From Acanthacorydalis orientalis (Eukaryota > Arthropoda > Insecta > Megaloptera > Corydalidae), in NCBI GenBank assembly GCA_034766995.1, contig CM068325.1, forward strand, positions 5,679,664-5,743,663: 64,000 nt of DNA, in the 5' to 3' direction. This document shows positions 54,884-62,007 of the stretch, piece by piece. A program made the position numbers and the translations under genes. Position 1 is the first letter of the stretch; every line of letters starts with the position of its first letter. The notes under the pieces were generated by a model. The model ran no database searches, had not been told where the DNA came from, and saw only the letters and a program-made list of their open reading frames with translations.

Positions 54884-57800
54884 GTATATTATTGTAATTT
54901 GTATACATATTTCTTTGCATGCGAACGACAGCGGTTATAAATAATTGGTTGAATCTTCAGTGTGTTTAATGAGAATGAAATTGGATCTTCGGAGAGAGAG
55001 AGAGAGAGAGAGGTTGTGTACAAATTATATGAGGATTATGAGAATTTAGTGCGACTCTGAAAGGATTTAAATGAGATTACGAAGCAGTAAAACGCATCAA
55101 GCCGCATGTTTTCATCGTCGATCGGTCTGTTTTCACGATTTCTCGGCACCTCTACGACATTTCTGATATCAGTGCCGTAATACGACGTCAGACAATCAAG
55201 TAATGCGACAAAATTCGAAAATCGAGTATATTTAAAAATCAAGGTACGTCGCCGCGATCCCCTTCAGAGTGGTCCCCTCCCGCACCTGTACACTCATTCC
55301 GGCGAGTTTTCCAGTTTTCGTAACGATTCTGGAACACTTCTCGTGGGACCTCTCCGAGTACCCTCGTCACAGATCCCTGGATATCTTCGACGGAGTCGAA
55401 ATGTCGACGTTTGACGAATTTTTTCATATGGGGGAATAGGAAAGAGTCGCAGGGTGACGTGGCAGGTGAACAGGGCGGTTGTGGTGACGTTGCGATGCCT
55501 TTAGACGCCGAAAACTGAGAGACACTGAACGCACTGTGACAGGGAGCATCGCCGCGATGCAGAACCCGAGTCTTCGCGATCCCTGGACGCACTCTGAGCA
55601 CCCTCTTTCGTAACTTTTCGAGCACATTGCGGCAGAATACTCGATTTACGGTCTGTCCAGGTGGTACGAACCCTTTGCGAACCGCCCCTTTGCTGTCGAA
55701 GAAGCAAATCAACACGGTTTTCACTTTGGACTCGCTCGTTCTCGCCTCCTTTGGCCTCGGCGCTCCAGGGGACAGCCACTGTTGGCTTTGTCGTTCAGTT
55801 TCGGGGTCATATTGAAAGAACCAACATTCATCGCCAGTAATAACTCGATCGAGAAGAGTAGGATCACTTTCAACCTGCTCTACTGTGACATGCACTACTC
55901 GCGCGTTGTTACAAAACACTAAACAGCTGGCGAAGAAATGATCGTACGGGGGTGGTCAAGGTCTCAATCGAGAGAGTAGCGATCTGCTATTACGGTGGCG
56001 GAGTTACAGGTTCGCAGTGTTACCGCAGGCCGAGAAAAAGAATCGGTCGCATTACTTAATTGTCCGACCTCGTACGATTCCTTATTTTTATATTCTTTTT
56101 TCTCTTGAGAACAGGATCTGAATACGAACAGATTCTCAGAAATTAAATCAGATTCAATAAGACCGATCTATTTGTTGTGCCAGAAAATGATTTAGTTCTC
56201 TAAGTCTCTCTCTAGTATTCAGCTGGTTGGAAGAATGCGACTAGTATATGTTTCGTCTGGTTCCCGGCCGAGACCACTGACGGGCGACCCGTTTGTTCCA
56301 GGTTACTCTGCCGCAGCGTTGCTGGCGATCCTGTTCGCTATACCGTTCGCGCTCCGCGTGCTCATCCACAAGGAGACCGGCCGCTGGAGCAACTTCCCGC
56401 AGGCGTTCTACCACGCGCACCTCGAGCTGTTCCTCGGCAACGGATGTCTCGGTGCGTATCGACCGCGACGGACGGTGGACAGTCCGGCGTCCGGAACGAC
56501 GAACTGACCCCGCGCCCCGGTTCCAGGCGTCGGCGTGATGATGCTGCTCGCGCTGACGGCCGAGCGGTACGTCGCCGTCTGCCGACCCGGCGGCCACCAG
56601 CAGAGGCCGGCGCTCGGGCCGCCGAAACTCGTCGCGGCGGCCGTGATTCCGGTCGCGACGTTCGCGCTGTACGCGCCGAGCACGCTCCGCGCCGAGATCA
56701 CGACGTGCGTGCTCCCGGAACGATTCGATCCGGAGATGGAGGACGACGGCGGCGGCATGCGACCGGTGCAGATCATCTACCAGAAGAGGGACAACGTCGC
56801 GTTTCTGAACACCGTGTTCTATTCGGTGAGTGGCGGGTTTCGGGAGATCTGTGCGCGTGTCGGAGTCGTTCGTGCAGGAATAGTGACCGTGATGTGAATG
56901 CAGGACATTCCTCTAGGGATTCCTCCAGTTTGAACTTCGTGGAGTGTCAATTACACCCACTGCGATTTTTTGAAATTGCAAAAAATAGTCGCTGGTCGAA
57001 AATCTTTTCGGTTGGTGATTTCTGGCCGATTTCATCAAAAATCGAAACTTTAATTAGAAACTAATAACATCCTTGCAAGAGACATACTTTGAGCTATAGT
57101 TTGTGAAATTTTTAATTTCAAAGCACATCAATTACGCCCACTGTGATTTTTTGAAATTGCGAAAAATAGTCGCTGGTCGAAAATCTTTTCGATTGGTGAT
57201 TTCTGGCCGATGTCATCAAAAATCGAAACTTTAATTAAAAACTAATAACATCCTTGCAAGGGACATACTTTGAGCTATAGTTTGTGAAATTTTCAATTTC
57301 AAAACACATCAATTACGCCCACTGTGATTTTTTGAAATTGCAAAAAATAGTCGCTGGTCGAAAATCTTTTCGATTGGTGATTTCTGGCCGATTTATTCAA
57401 AAATCGAAACTTTAATTAAAAACTAATAACATCCTTGCAAGGAACATACTTTGAGCTATAATTTATGAAATTTTTAATTTCAAAGCGCATCAATTACGCC
57501 CACTGTGATTTTTTGAAATTGCAAAAAATAGTCGCTGGTCGAAAATCTTTTCGATTGGTGATTTCTGGCCGATGTCATCAAAAATCGAAACTTTAATTAG
57601 AAACTAATAACATCCTTGCAAGAGACATACTTTGAGCTATAGTTTGTGAAATTTTCAATTTCAAAGCACATCAATTACGCCCACTGTGATTTTTTGAAAT
57701 TACAAAAAATTATTCGCTGGTTGAAAATCTTTTTGGTTGGTGATTTTTGGCCGATTTCATCAAAAATCGAAACTTTAATTGAAAACTAATAACATCCTTG

Positions 57801-60800
57801 CAAGAGACATACTTTGAGCTATAATTTATGAAATTTTCAATTTCAAAGCGCATCAATTACGCCCACTGTGATTTTTTGAAATTGCAAAAAATAGTCGCTG
57901 GTCGAAAATCTTTTCGATTGGTGATTTCTGGCCGATTTATTCAAAAATCGAAACATTAATTAAAGACTAATAACATCCTTGCAAGAGACATACTTTGAGC
58001 TATAGTTTGTGAAATTTTCAATTTCAAAGCACATCAATTACGCCCACTGTGATTTTTTGAAATTGCAAAAAATAGTCGCTGGTCGAAAATCTTTTCGATT
58101 GGTGATTTCTGGCCGATTTATTCAAAAATCGAAACTTTAATTAAAAACTAATAACATCCTTACAAATAACATCCTTTGAGCTATAATTTATGAAATTTTT
58201 AATTTCAAAGCACATCAATTACGCCCACTGTGATTTTTTGAAATTGCAAAAAATAGTCGCTGGTCGAAAATCATTTCGATTGGTGATTTCTGGCCGATGT
58301 CATCAAAAATCGAAACTTTAATTAAAGACTAATAACATCCTTGCAAGGGACATCCTTTGAGCTATAGTTTGTGAAATTTTTAATTTCAAAACACATCAAT
58401 TACGCCCACTGTGATTTTTTGAAATTGCAAAAAATAGTCGCTGGTCGAAAATCATTTCGATTGGTGATTTCTGGCCGATTTCATCAAAAATCGAAACTTT
58501 AATTAAAATTTAATAACATCCTTGCAAGAGACATACTTTGAGCTATAGTTTGTGAAATTTTTAATTTCAAAGCACATCAATTACGCCCACTGTGATTTTT
58601 TGAAATTGCAAAAAATAGTCACTGTTCGAAAATCGTTTCGATCGACGATTTTAGGCCGATTTCATCAAAAATCGAAACTTTAATTAAAAATCAGTAGTGG
58701 TTTAGCGAAGAATGGACTTTTATCCATAATTTCTGAAATTTTCAATTTTAAAGGACAGTAGTTACGTCCACTACGATTTTTTGAATTTTCAAAAAATAAT
58801 CACCGCTTGAAAAATATTTTGAGCTTTGATTTTCGACCGATTTCTCAAAAAAGGCAACTTTACTTAGTAAAATAAGAACGGCTCAGCAAAGAACGTACTT
58901 TCAGGTGATGGTTTCGAAATTTTTGAATTTAAATCGCATCAGTTACGCCCACTGTGATTTTTTAAAATTGTAAAAAGTAGTCACTGTTCGAAAATCGTTT
59001 CGATCGACGATTTCAGGCCGGTTTTTTAAAAAATCGTAACCTTAATCGAAAATCAGTAGTGGTTTAGCGAAGAATGGACTTTTAGGAAAAAAATCTCATC
59101 GGACATAGTCGAGCCTCGTCTGTTCATGACCTCGTCTGTTCGTAACCACCATCTGGCTATTCATTCGAGCTCTCCCGCAGGTATACAAAGTAGTCCTGGA
59201 GGTCGTGTTCAAAGTAGCCCCGACAATCCTCCTGGCAGGACTCAACCTCCGCATAATGATCGTGTACAGGCGCTCGTGCGACAGGAGACGCAGGATGACG
59301 CTCAGCCGGACGACGTCGGCGTCCGGCGACGAGGATCCGAGGAAATTCGCCGAGGAGCGTCGGCTCGTCCTCCTGCTAGGGAGCACTTCGATCCTGTTCC
59401 TCGTCTGCGTATCGCCGATGGTCATACTCAACGTTACACTCTCCGAAGATAACCTCACACTCTACTCGTACCAGGTGAGTGTTTCGACTGACGACTCGAT
59501 CGGATTTGCTACGCTCCTATGCGAGATCCTAAGAAGTTTCGGACGGAATGGACCGTTTGACAGGGTTTAAAAGAAATTCCCAGTTTCGTACGCCCTAGAA
59601 ATTGATTTTCTGGCAGACAGGGAGGCGACCTTTAATTCCATTCAAGGATCCAGCCAATAGTAGTCGAATCTCTTAAGAATTCAGATGTGAAATAGAATAG
59701 TTTTAGAAACGTGGAGCTGTTTTACAATCTATCACCCATTTAAGAAGTTGCTAGTTTTCAGAATGTAATTTTATAGCAGATGTAGAAAATTTCGTTCCTC
59801 TTCTGCAGAAATCCATCGAGTAGTTGTTGAATTTTCGTCGATTTGGGAGTAGGGTTGAGGCTCAGAGGTAGTTGATTTTATTATATTAAACATGTTTTTA
59901 GATTTTCTGGCAGACGAGGAGACAGTCTTCCATCTTCTGCGAACATTCAGTCAGTAATCGTGGAATTTTCAAGAGTTCAGAAGTGAAATAGAAGAGTTTC
60001 AGTCGAACGGAGCGGTTTTTACAAATTTTCATCGTTTTAAGAGATTTGTACTCCTTAAATTGTGATATTCTGGTAGGCAGCGAAACTTGGTTTCTCTTCT
60101 GCACAAATCCTTCCAGTGTTTGTTGAATTTTCGTTGATTTGGGAGTAGGTTTGGAAGAGTTTCAGACAGAGGTAGTTGACTTTATATTATATTTAGCATG
60201 TTTTCAGATTTCTGCGCCCTGAAAATTGATTTTCTGGCAGGCAGAGAGACGATCTTGCATCTCCTGCAAAAGATCCAGCCAGTAATCGTTGAATTTTTCA
60301 AGAGTTCATATGTGAAGTAGAAGAGTTTCAGAGGAACTTCTCTATTTTGCACTCATTTAAGAGATTTGTACTTCTTAAAATGTGATTTTCTGGTAAACAG
60401 GGAAACTTTGTTTCTCTTCTGCAGAAAATGCTTCCAGTGTTTGTTGAATTTTTGTTGATTTCAGAGTAGGTTTGGAAGAGTTTCAGACAGGGTTAGTTGA
60501 TTTAATTATATTTAACATGTTTTTGGATTTCTGCACCCTAAGAATTGATTTTATGGAAGACAGAGAGACGATCTTCTATCTCCTGCAAGGATCCAGCCAG
60601 TAATCGTTGAATTTTTCAAGAGTTCAGATGTGAAATAGAAGAGTTTCAGGGGGTACGGATCTGTTTTTCTGTTTTGCACTCATTTAAGAGATTTGTACTT
60701 CTTAAAATGTGATTTTCTGGTAAACAGGGAAACTTTGTTTCTCTTCTGCAGAAAATGCTTCCAGTGTTTGTTGAATTTTTGTTGATTTCAGAGTAGGTTT

Positions 60801-61955
60801 GGAAGAGTTTCAGACAGGGTTAGTTGATTTAATTATATTTAGCATGTTTTTAGATTTCTGCGCCCTGAAAATTGATTTTATGGAAGACAAGGAGACGATC
60901 TTCCATGTTCTGCAAAGATCCAGCCAGTAATCGTTGAATTTTTCAAGAGTTCAGATGTGAAATAGAAGAGTTTCAGGGGGTACGGATCTGTTTTCCTGTT
61001 TTGCACTCATTTAAGAGATTTGTACTTCTTAAAATGCGATTTTCTGGTAGACAGGGAAACCTTAATTTCTCTTCTGCAGAAATCCTTTCAGTATTTGTAG
61101 AATTTTTCATAATATGGAAGTAGGATCGGAAGATATTTGGACAGGCAGAGCTGATTTTGCTATAACACGTTTTTAGACCCCTAAGCCCTAAAAAATGATT
61201 TTCTAGCAGACAGGGGGATGCTTTTCATCTCCTGCGAAGATTCGTCCGGCAAGTGTTGTCTCCTTGAAGATTTCCGATACGTAACGGTCGAGTATTGGAT
61301 AGAGCGAGCAGTTTTCGTTCAATCATCGATCCTCTACAGATTACTGTACTGTGAAGTTTGATTTCCAGAGATCGTCGATCTTCTGAGAAGATGTATTCCA
61401 TACTTGTTGAATTCCCGACGAATCGAGATGCGAAACGGGCGAGTTTGTGACATCGAATCCGTCTTGCAGGTGTTCCGCGCGCTCGCGAACCTCCTCGAGG
61501 TGACCAACTACTCGATCACGTTCTACATCTACTGTCTGTTCTCCGAGGACTTCCGTAACACGCTGATACGCACGCTCCAGTGGCCGTGGACCGGCCCGAC
61601 GTCCGGATACCGGCGTCGTCCGGCCGCCGTCGAGCACAAGATACCGCCGGGTCCGCCGACGGCGACGGCGACGACGACGCCGCCGCCGACGGTGACGTCC
61701 GCGCCGGCCGGTAGCCACGTCGGCGGCATCTCGCTCGAGCGTGTGACGAGGAGTCCGTGCGGCAGCAGCTTCGGGCCGGGATCGCCGGTACTGAAGGCGA
61801 GCCCGCGCCGACGTGCCGACGACGCGGCCGCGCACGAGATGCCGAAGCGCGGCGGGTACGGCGCGTGCCAGGACCGGACCGACAAGAAGATGTCGCTCGA
61901 GGCGACGGCGACGGACCGCAACCCCGGCCCCGTCGCGCCTAAATGTAGCGTGTGA
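29414..61955 (+). CDS. Class A G-protein-coupled receptor, five coding exons
   Basis: Predicted seven-transmembrane neuropeptide-type receptor at the plasma membrane, 488 aa. Exons are 29414-29651, 56302-56451, 56527-56825, 59181-59474 and 61470-61955. Each junction is GT-AG and keeps frame (phases 1, 1, 0, 0). The start is the ATG at 29414. TM1 is about residues 43-66 with GIVGN; TM2 81-101; TM3 ends in ERY (142-144); TM4 163-180; TM5 about 222-258 after an acidic ECL2 loop; TM6 290-314; TM7 331-351 ending TFYIYCLF. N-glycosylation sequons lie at N21, N313 and N320. The tail is rich in Pro, Thr, Ala and Arg. Overall layout, including an AHLE segment before TM3, resembles FMRFamide-receptor-like or C. 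elegans B0563.6-type orphan receptors; this subfamily call is from memory. Odd points: no Asp at 2.50, Cys at 3.25, Trp at 4.50, Trp in CWxP or NP in NPxxY. The ligand is unknown. Confidence 0.88.
29652..29989. other. Start of receptor intron 2
   Basis: Donor-proximal AT-rich sequence that grades into the next array. Nothing else seen. Confidence 0.6.
29990..32150. repeat. 335-bp higher-order repeat (family A, inverted)
   Basis: The marker ccattgttg recurs at 30090, 30263, 30425, 30598 and 30760: alternating spacings of 173 and 162 give a 335-bp dimer. Adjacent dimers near 30190 and 30525 are almost identical. The reverse complement matches the 20790-21885 unit (agtctgac, aaacattt, atcctg in the same order). 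Confidence 0.93.
32151..32465. other. Intronic AT-rich spacer
   Basis: Decayed array edge and unique sequence up to the mariner TA. Nothing recognisable. Confidence 0.5.
32468..33357 (-). mobile_element. mariner transposon, internally deleted copy 1 (890 bp)
   Basis: A Tc1/mariner element bounded by TA dinucleotides (32466-32467 and 33358-33359). It has roughly 27-bp terminal inverted repeats starting CGAGGYCAGACAATTAAG. Full mariners are about 1.3 kb; this one lacks the region for the N-terminal helix-turn-helix DNA-binding part. It sits in receptor intron 2 in antisense orientation. Confidence 0.93.
32524..33207 (-). pseudogene. mariner transposase, catalytic domain only (227 aa)
   Basis: Open frame for the DDE/D domain of a mariner transposase. 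The catalytic triad can be read as D31 (ITGDECWFF), D124 (LHRDDAPCH) and D159 (YSPDTSPCD). The last two are 34 residues apart, the DD34D pattern of mariner. The family is usually about 345 aa, so roughly the first 120 residues (paired-type HTH domains and WVPHEL linker) are missing. A product could not bind the TIRs by itself. It is a pseudogene or a catalytic-only relic, although the frame is unbroken. Confidence 0.9.
33360..34084. other. Unique island with G-rich quadruplex-like tract
   Basis: The + strand carries GGGGG, GGGGGGG and GGG runs at 33394-33413. A C-rich near-complement lies near 33485-33502, so the two could pair. No gene recognised. Confidence 0.5.
34085..34860. repeat. 181-bp satellite array (family D, copy 2)
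   Basis: The phrase tacgcctactgtgat recurs at 34161, 34342, 34523 and 34704, exactly 181 bp apart, with units nearly identical. Four to five units. Confidence 0.92.
34861..35345. repeat. Three 173-bp units with B-box-like motif
   Basis: The marker tttgttgatcgaat recurs at 34861, 35034 and 35207. Each unit also has a variant of ctggattcaaacccgtgata, tying it to family C. Confidence 0.85.
35346..36219. other. Unique island with poly-C tract and microsatellites
   Basis: A C10 run and a C7 run at 35432-35456 (G-quadruplex or i-motif potential), a CpG-rich block (35640-35900), and (CT)n/(CA)n runs at about 35963-36018. No gene recognised. Confidence 0.5.
36220..36844. repeat. Degenerate short repeats interrupted by a MITE fragment
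   Basis: Related phrases (agatctgaacgatttt, gaagatctgaatcattttt, gacatctgaacag) recur at roughly 100-130 bp on both sides of the MITE fragment at 36469-36695. Confidence 0.55.
36469..36695. mobile_element. Truncated copy of the TTAA MITE
   Basis: Matches the last 240 or so bases of the 15519-16235 element (from cggtcgagtag through the terminal CCGGGTCCCC), with a small deletion, and ends at TTAA (36692-36695). The 5' terminal repeat is absent. It interrupts a degenerate repeat tract (36220-36840). Confidence 0.8.
36845..37448. other. Unique island, GA-rich to the right
   Basis: Unique sequence with a GA/GGGA run near 37311-37345. Open frames on both strands are composition-driven. No gene recognised. 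Confidence 0.45.
37449..37530. repeat. (TA)n microsatellite
   Basis: TA run interrupted once by CGATATAT. Confidence 0.92.
37555..39060. repeat. ~345-bp dimeric satellite array
   Basis: The phrase gaaccggtcctgttttcg recurs at 37725, 38082, 38418 and 38764, alternating with a second half marked by acacatctgtcctgtttcca. Monomers are about 172 bp. Confidence 0.9.
39061..39839. other. Unique island
   Basis: Unique sequence with a (CT)n run near 39215-39231 and a CpG-rich block (39330-39510) with cgtc repeats. No gene recognised. Confidence 0.45.
39840..41200. repeat. 142-143-bp satellite array (family B)
   Basis: The phrase aacgaaaatgcgtcacgaaa recurs with its atgcg at about 40572, 40715, 40857, 40999 and 41142, 142-143 bp apart, with dimeric similarity at 285 bp. 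The family occurs inverted at 53324-54260. Confidence 0.9.
41201..41819. other. Unique island with a (CA)n/(TG)n hairpin
   Basis: Holds the inverted microsatellite at 41466-41531. The rest is unique with no gene seen. Confidence 0.5.
41466..41531. repeat. Inverted (CA)n/(TG)n hairpin
   Basis: ctttctgat plus a CA run, the turn acgttcgt, then a TG run and atcagaaag form a nearly continuous hairpin with about 30-bp arms. Confidence 0.85.
41820..42209. repeat. Units of ~174 bp with B-box-like motif
   Basis: The phrase tcgaactcgtgatmgattt occurs at 41821, 41996 and 42170. The two complete units between them are nearly identical. Confidence 0.85.
42210..43060. repeat. ~103-bp satellite array
   Basis: The phrase ctcctgctgattgaaac and variants recur near 42236, 42340, 42440, 42540, 42643, 42740, 42840 and 42945. 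This is the shortest monomer in the window. Confidence 0.88.
43061..43450. other. Short unique island
   Basis: Unique GC-richer sequence just left of the large array. No gene recognised. Confidence 0.45.
43451..52899. repeat. Large 181-bp satellite array, 52 units (family N)
   Basis: The phrase gggcctatgtatgatttt recurs from 43459 to 52887. The 9428 bp between first and last equal 52 periods: units with ctagatgg are 181 bp and those with ccagtatgg are 182 bp. Because 181 is not a multiple of three, the short open frames seen in every unit shift frame and cannot make one protein. Linked variants (aacgtgacg, aacttgacg, aacgttacg; tcgagat or tcgtgat; ccagta or ctaga) mix in blocks. The outermost units are the most diverged. 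It lies in receptor intron 2. Confidence 0.97.
52989..53030. repeat. (TA)n microsatellite
   Basis: Pure TA run of about 40 bp between the end of the large array and the mariner terminus. Confidence 0.92.
53031..53150 (-). mobile_element. 3' end of another mariner-like element (fragment)
   Basis: Immediately after a (TA)n run comes a mariner-style terminus, cgggtgtgttcaaaaagtaa. Read on the minus strand, the adjoining sequence encodes a transposase-like C-terminus (CIVSEGITLKGTKFEIEE then stop), matching the usual end of mariner transposases (C-I-x-x-x-G-x-x-x-x-G). No other end or internal domain remains. Confidence 0.55.
53151..53305. repeat. Single unit of family A
   Basis: Contains aaaaatggtgatttgtaaaa, agtctgacaaacgtttaaag and ataactgtttaatt in the same order and orientation as the 20790-21885 array. 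Confidence 0.85.
53288..53323. repeat. 36-bp perfect palindrome at an array junction
   Basis: Two 18-nt halves (tctctaataactgtttaa and its exact complement) meet without spacer exactly where the family A unit ends and inverted family B units begin. Confidence 0.95.
53324..54260. repeat. Satellite array, family B inverted
   Basis: The phrase gacgcattttcgttacaaat recurs with long-range similarity of about 285-310 bp (two monomers per period). It is the reverse complement of the core at 39840-41200. It contains the hairpin at 53978-54035. Confidence 0.9.
53978..54035. repeat. 58-nt perfect hairpin inside family B
   Basis: 27-bp arms (atcaactagtatcgattttt onward) separated by the 4-nt loop gata, with no mismatch in the arms. 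It marks a local switch of monomer orientation. Confidence 0.93.
54261..55180. other. Unique island with microsatellites
   Basis: Poly-C run near 54355, (CA)n runs near 54679-54712 and 54847-54871, (TA)n at about 54871-54885, and (GA)n near 54993-55012. No gene recognised. Confidence 0.5.
55183..56072 (-). mobile_element. mariner transposon, internally deleted copy 2 (890 bp)
   Basis: Same length, ends and deletion as the copy at 32468, flanked by TA (55181-55182 and 56073-56074). It lies about 230 bp before the acceptor of the second coding exon, antisense to the receptor. The shared structure means the deleted form itself was mobilised by a transposase supplied in trans, or spread by duplication. 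Confidence 0.93.
55239..55919 (-). pseudogene. mariner transposase, catalytic domain only (226 aa)
   Basis: Near-identical to the frame at 32524-33207, one residue shorter at the N-terminus, with only scattered substitutions. The triad is kept (D30, D123, D158). The N-terminal DNA-binding domain is absent, as in copy 1. Confidence 0.9.
56302..56451 (+). CDS. Receptor exon: TM2 and start of TM3
   Basis: Residues 80-130. The acceptor ttccag ends at 56301, and the donor GTGCGT starts at 56452. The exon holds TM2 (AALLAILFAIPF, where class A receptors usually have an Asp in place of the second Ala), ECL1 with the conserved-type Trp at 108, and the start of TM3. The 26.6-kb intron before it carries most of the repeats in the window. 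Confidence 0.85.
56527..56825 (+). CDS. Receptor exon: rest of TM3, ERY, TM4, ECL2
   Basis: Residues 131-229, separated from the previous exon by a 75-bp intron (56452-56526). It contains TM3 with the ERY motif at 142-144, TM4 without the usual Trp, a single ECL2 cysteine (C190) and an acidic Asp/Glu/Gly-rich ECL2 segment. The donor GTGAGT starts at 56826. Confidence 0.87.
56920..59090. repeat. 181-bp satellite filling receptor intron 4 (family D, copy 3)
   Basis: The marker ttacgcccactgtgat (with variants) recurs from 56951 through 57132, 57313 and 57494 to 58942: eleven periods in 1991 bp, exactly 181 on average. The array starts about 100 bp after one exon and stops about 90 bp before the next. 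Confidence 0.95.
59181..59474 (+). CDS. Receptor exon: TM5, ICL3, TM6, ECL3
   Basis: Residues 230-327, 98 whole codons, phase 0 at both ends. The acceptor cccgcag ends at 59180, and the donor GTGAGT starts at 59475. It holds TM5, a basic third intracellular loop (RRSCDRRRR), TM6 with CVSP in place of CWxP, and ECL3 with two sequons. Confidence 0.87.
59600..61440. repeat. ~320-bp dimeric satellite filling receptor intron 5
   Basis: The marker gattttctggcagacag (gattttatggaagacag in some units) occurs at 59604, 59901, 60228, 60547, 60874 and 61197. Each period has a second half marked cttctgcagaaat. The last decayed unit reaches within about 30 bp of the acceptor at 61469. Confidence 0.9.
61470..61955 (+). 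CDS. Receptor last exon: TM7 and cytoplasmic tail
   Basis: Residues 328-488 and the TGA at 61953-61955. The acceptor cttgcag ends at 61469. TM7 includes NLLEVTNYSITFYIYCLF followed by the usual helix-8 type SEDFRNTL. The remaining 120 or so residues are a GC-rich low-complexity tail (Pro/Thr/Ala runs, then basic patches). The third-position G/C bias in the tail also creates long meaningless open frames on the other strand. Confidence 0.87.
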   Translation: MFRALANLLEVTNYSITFYIYCLFSEDFRNTLIRTLQWPWTGPTSGYRRRPAAVEHKIPPGPPTATATTTPPPTVTSAPAGSHVGGISLERVTRSPCGSSFGPGSPVLKASPRRRADDAAAHEMPKRGGYGACQDRTDKKMSLEATATDRNPGPVAPKCSV

Positions 61956-62001
61956 TCACTGGCTCGGCCACTATTTTATTATGAAATGTGCTTGACGATA
62001 C

Positions 62002-62007
62002 AATAAA
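62002..62007 (+). terminator. Poly(A) signal of the receptor gene
   Basis: A canonical AATAAA lies 47 bp after the receptor stop codon. The T-rich stretch at about 62030 could be the downstream element. Confidence 0.7.

Noticed and set aside
56241..56776. Long minus-strand open frames opposite the receptor exons (also 61341-61921)
   Set aside because: Shadows caused by the very GC-rich third positions of the receptor exons. The + strand frames carry the transmembrane and motif pattern.
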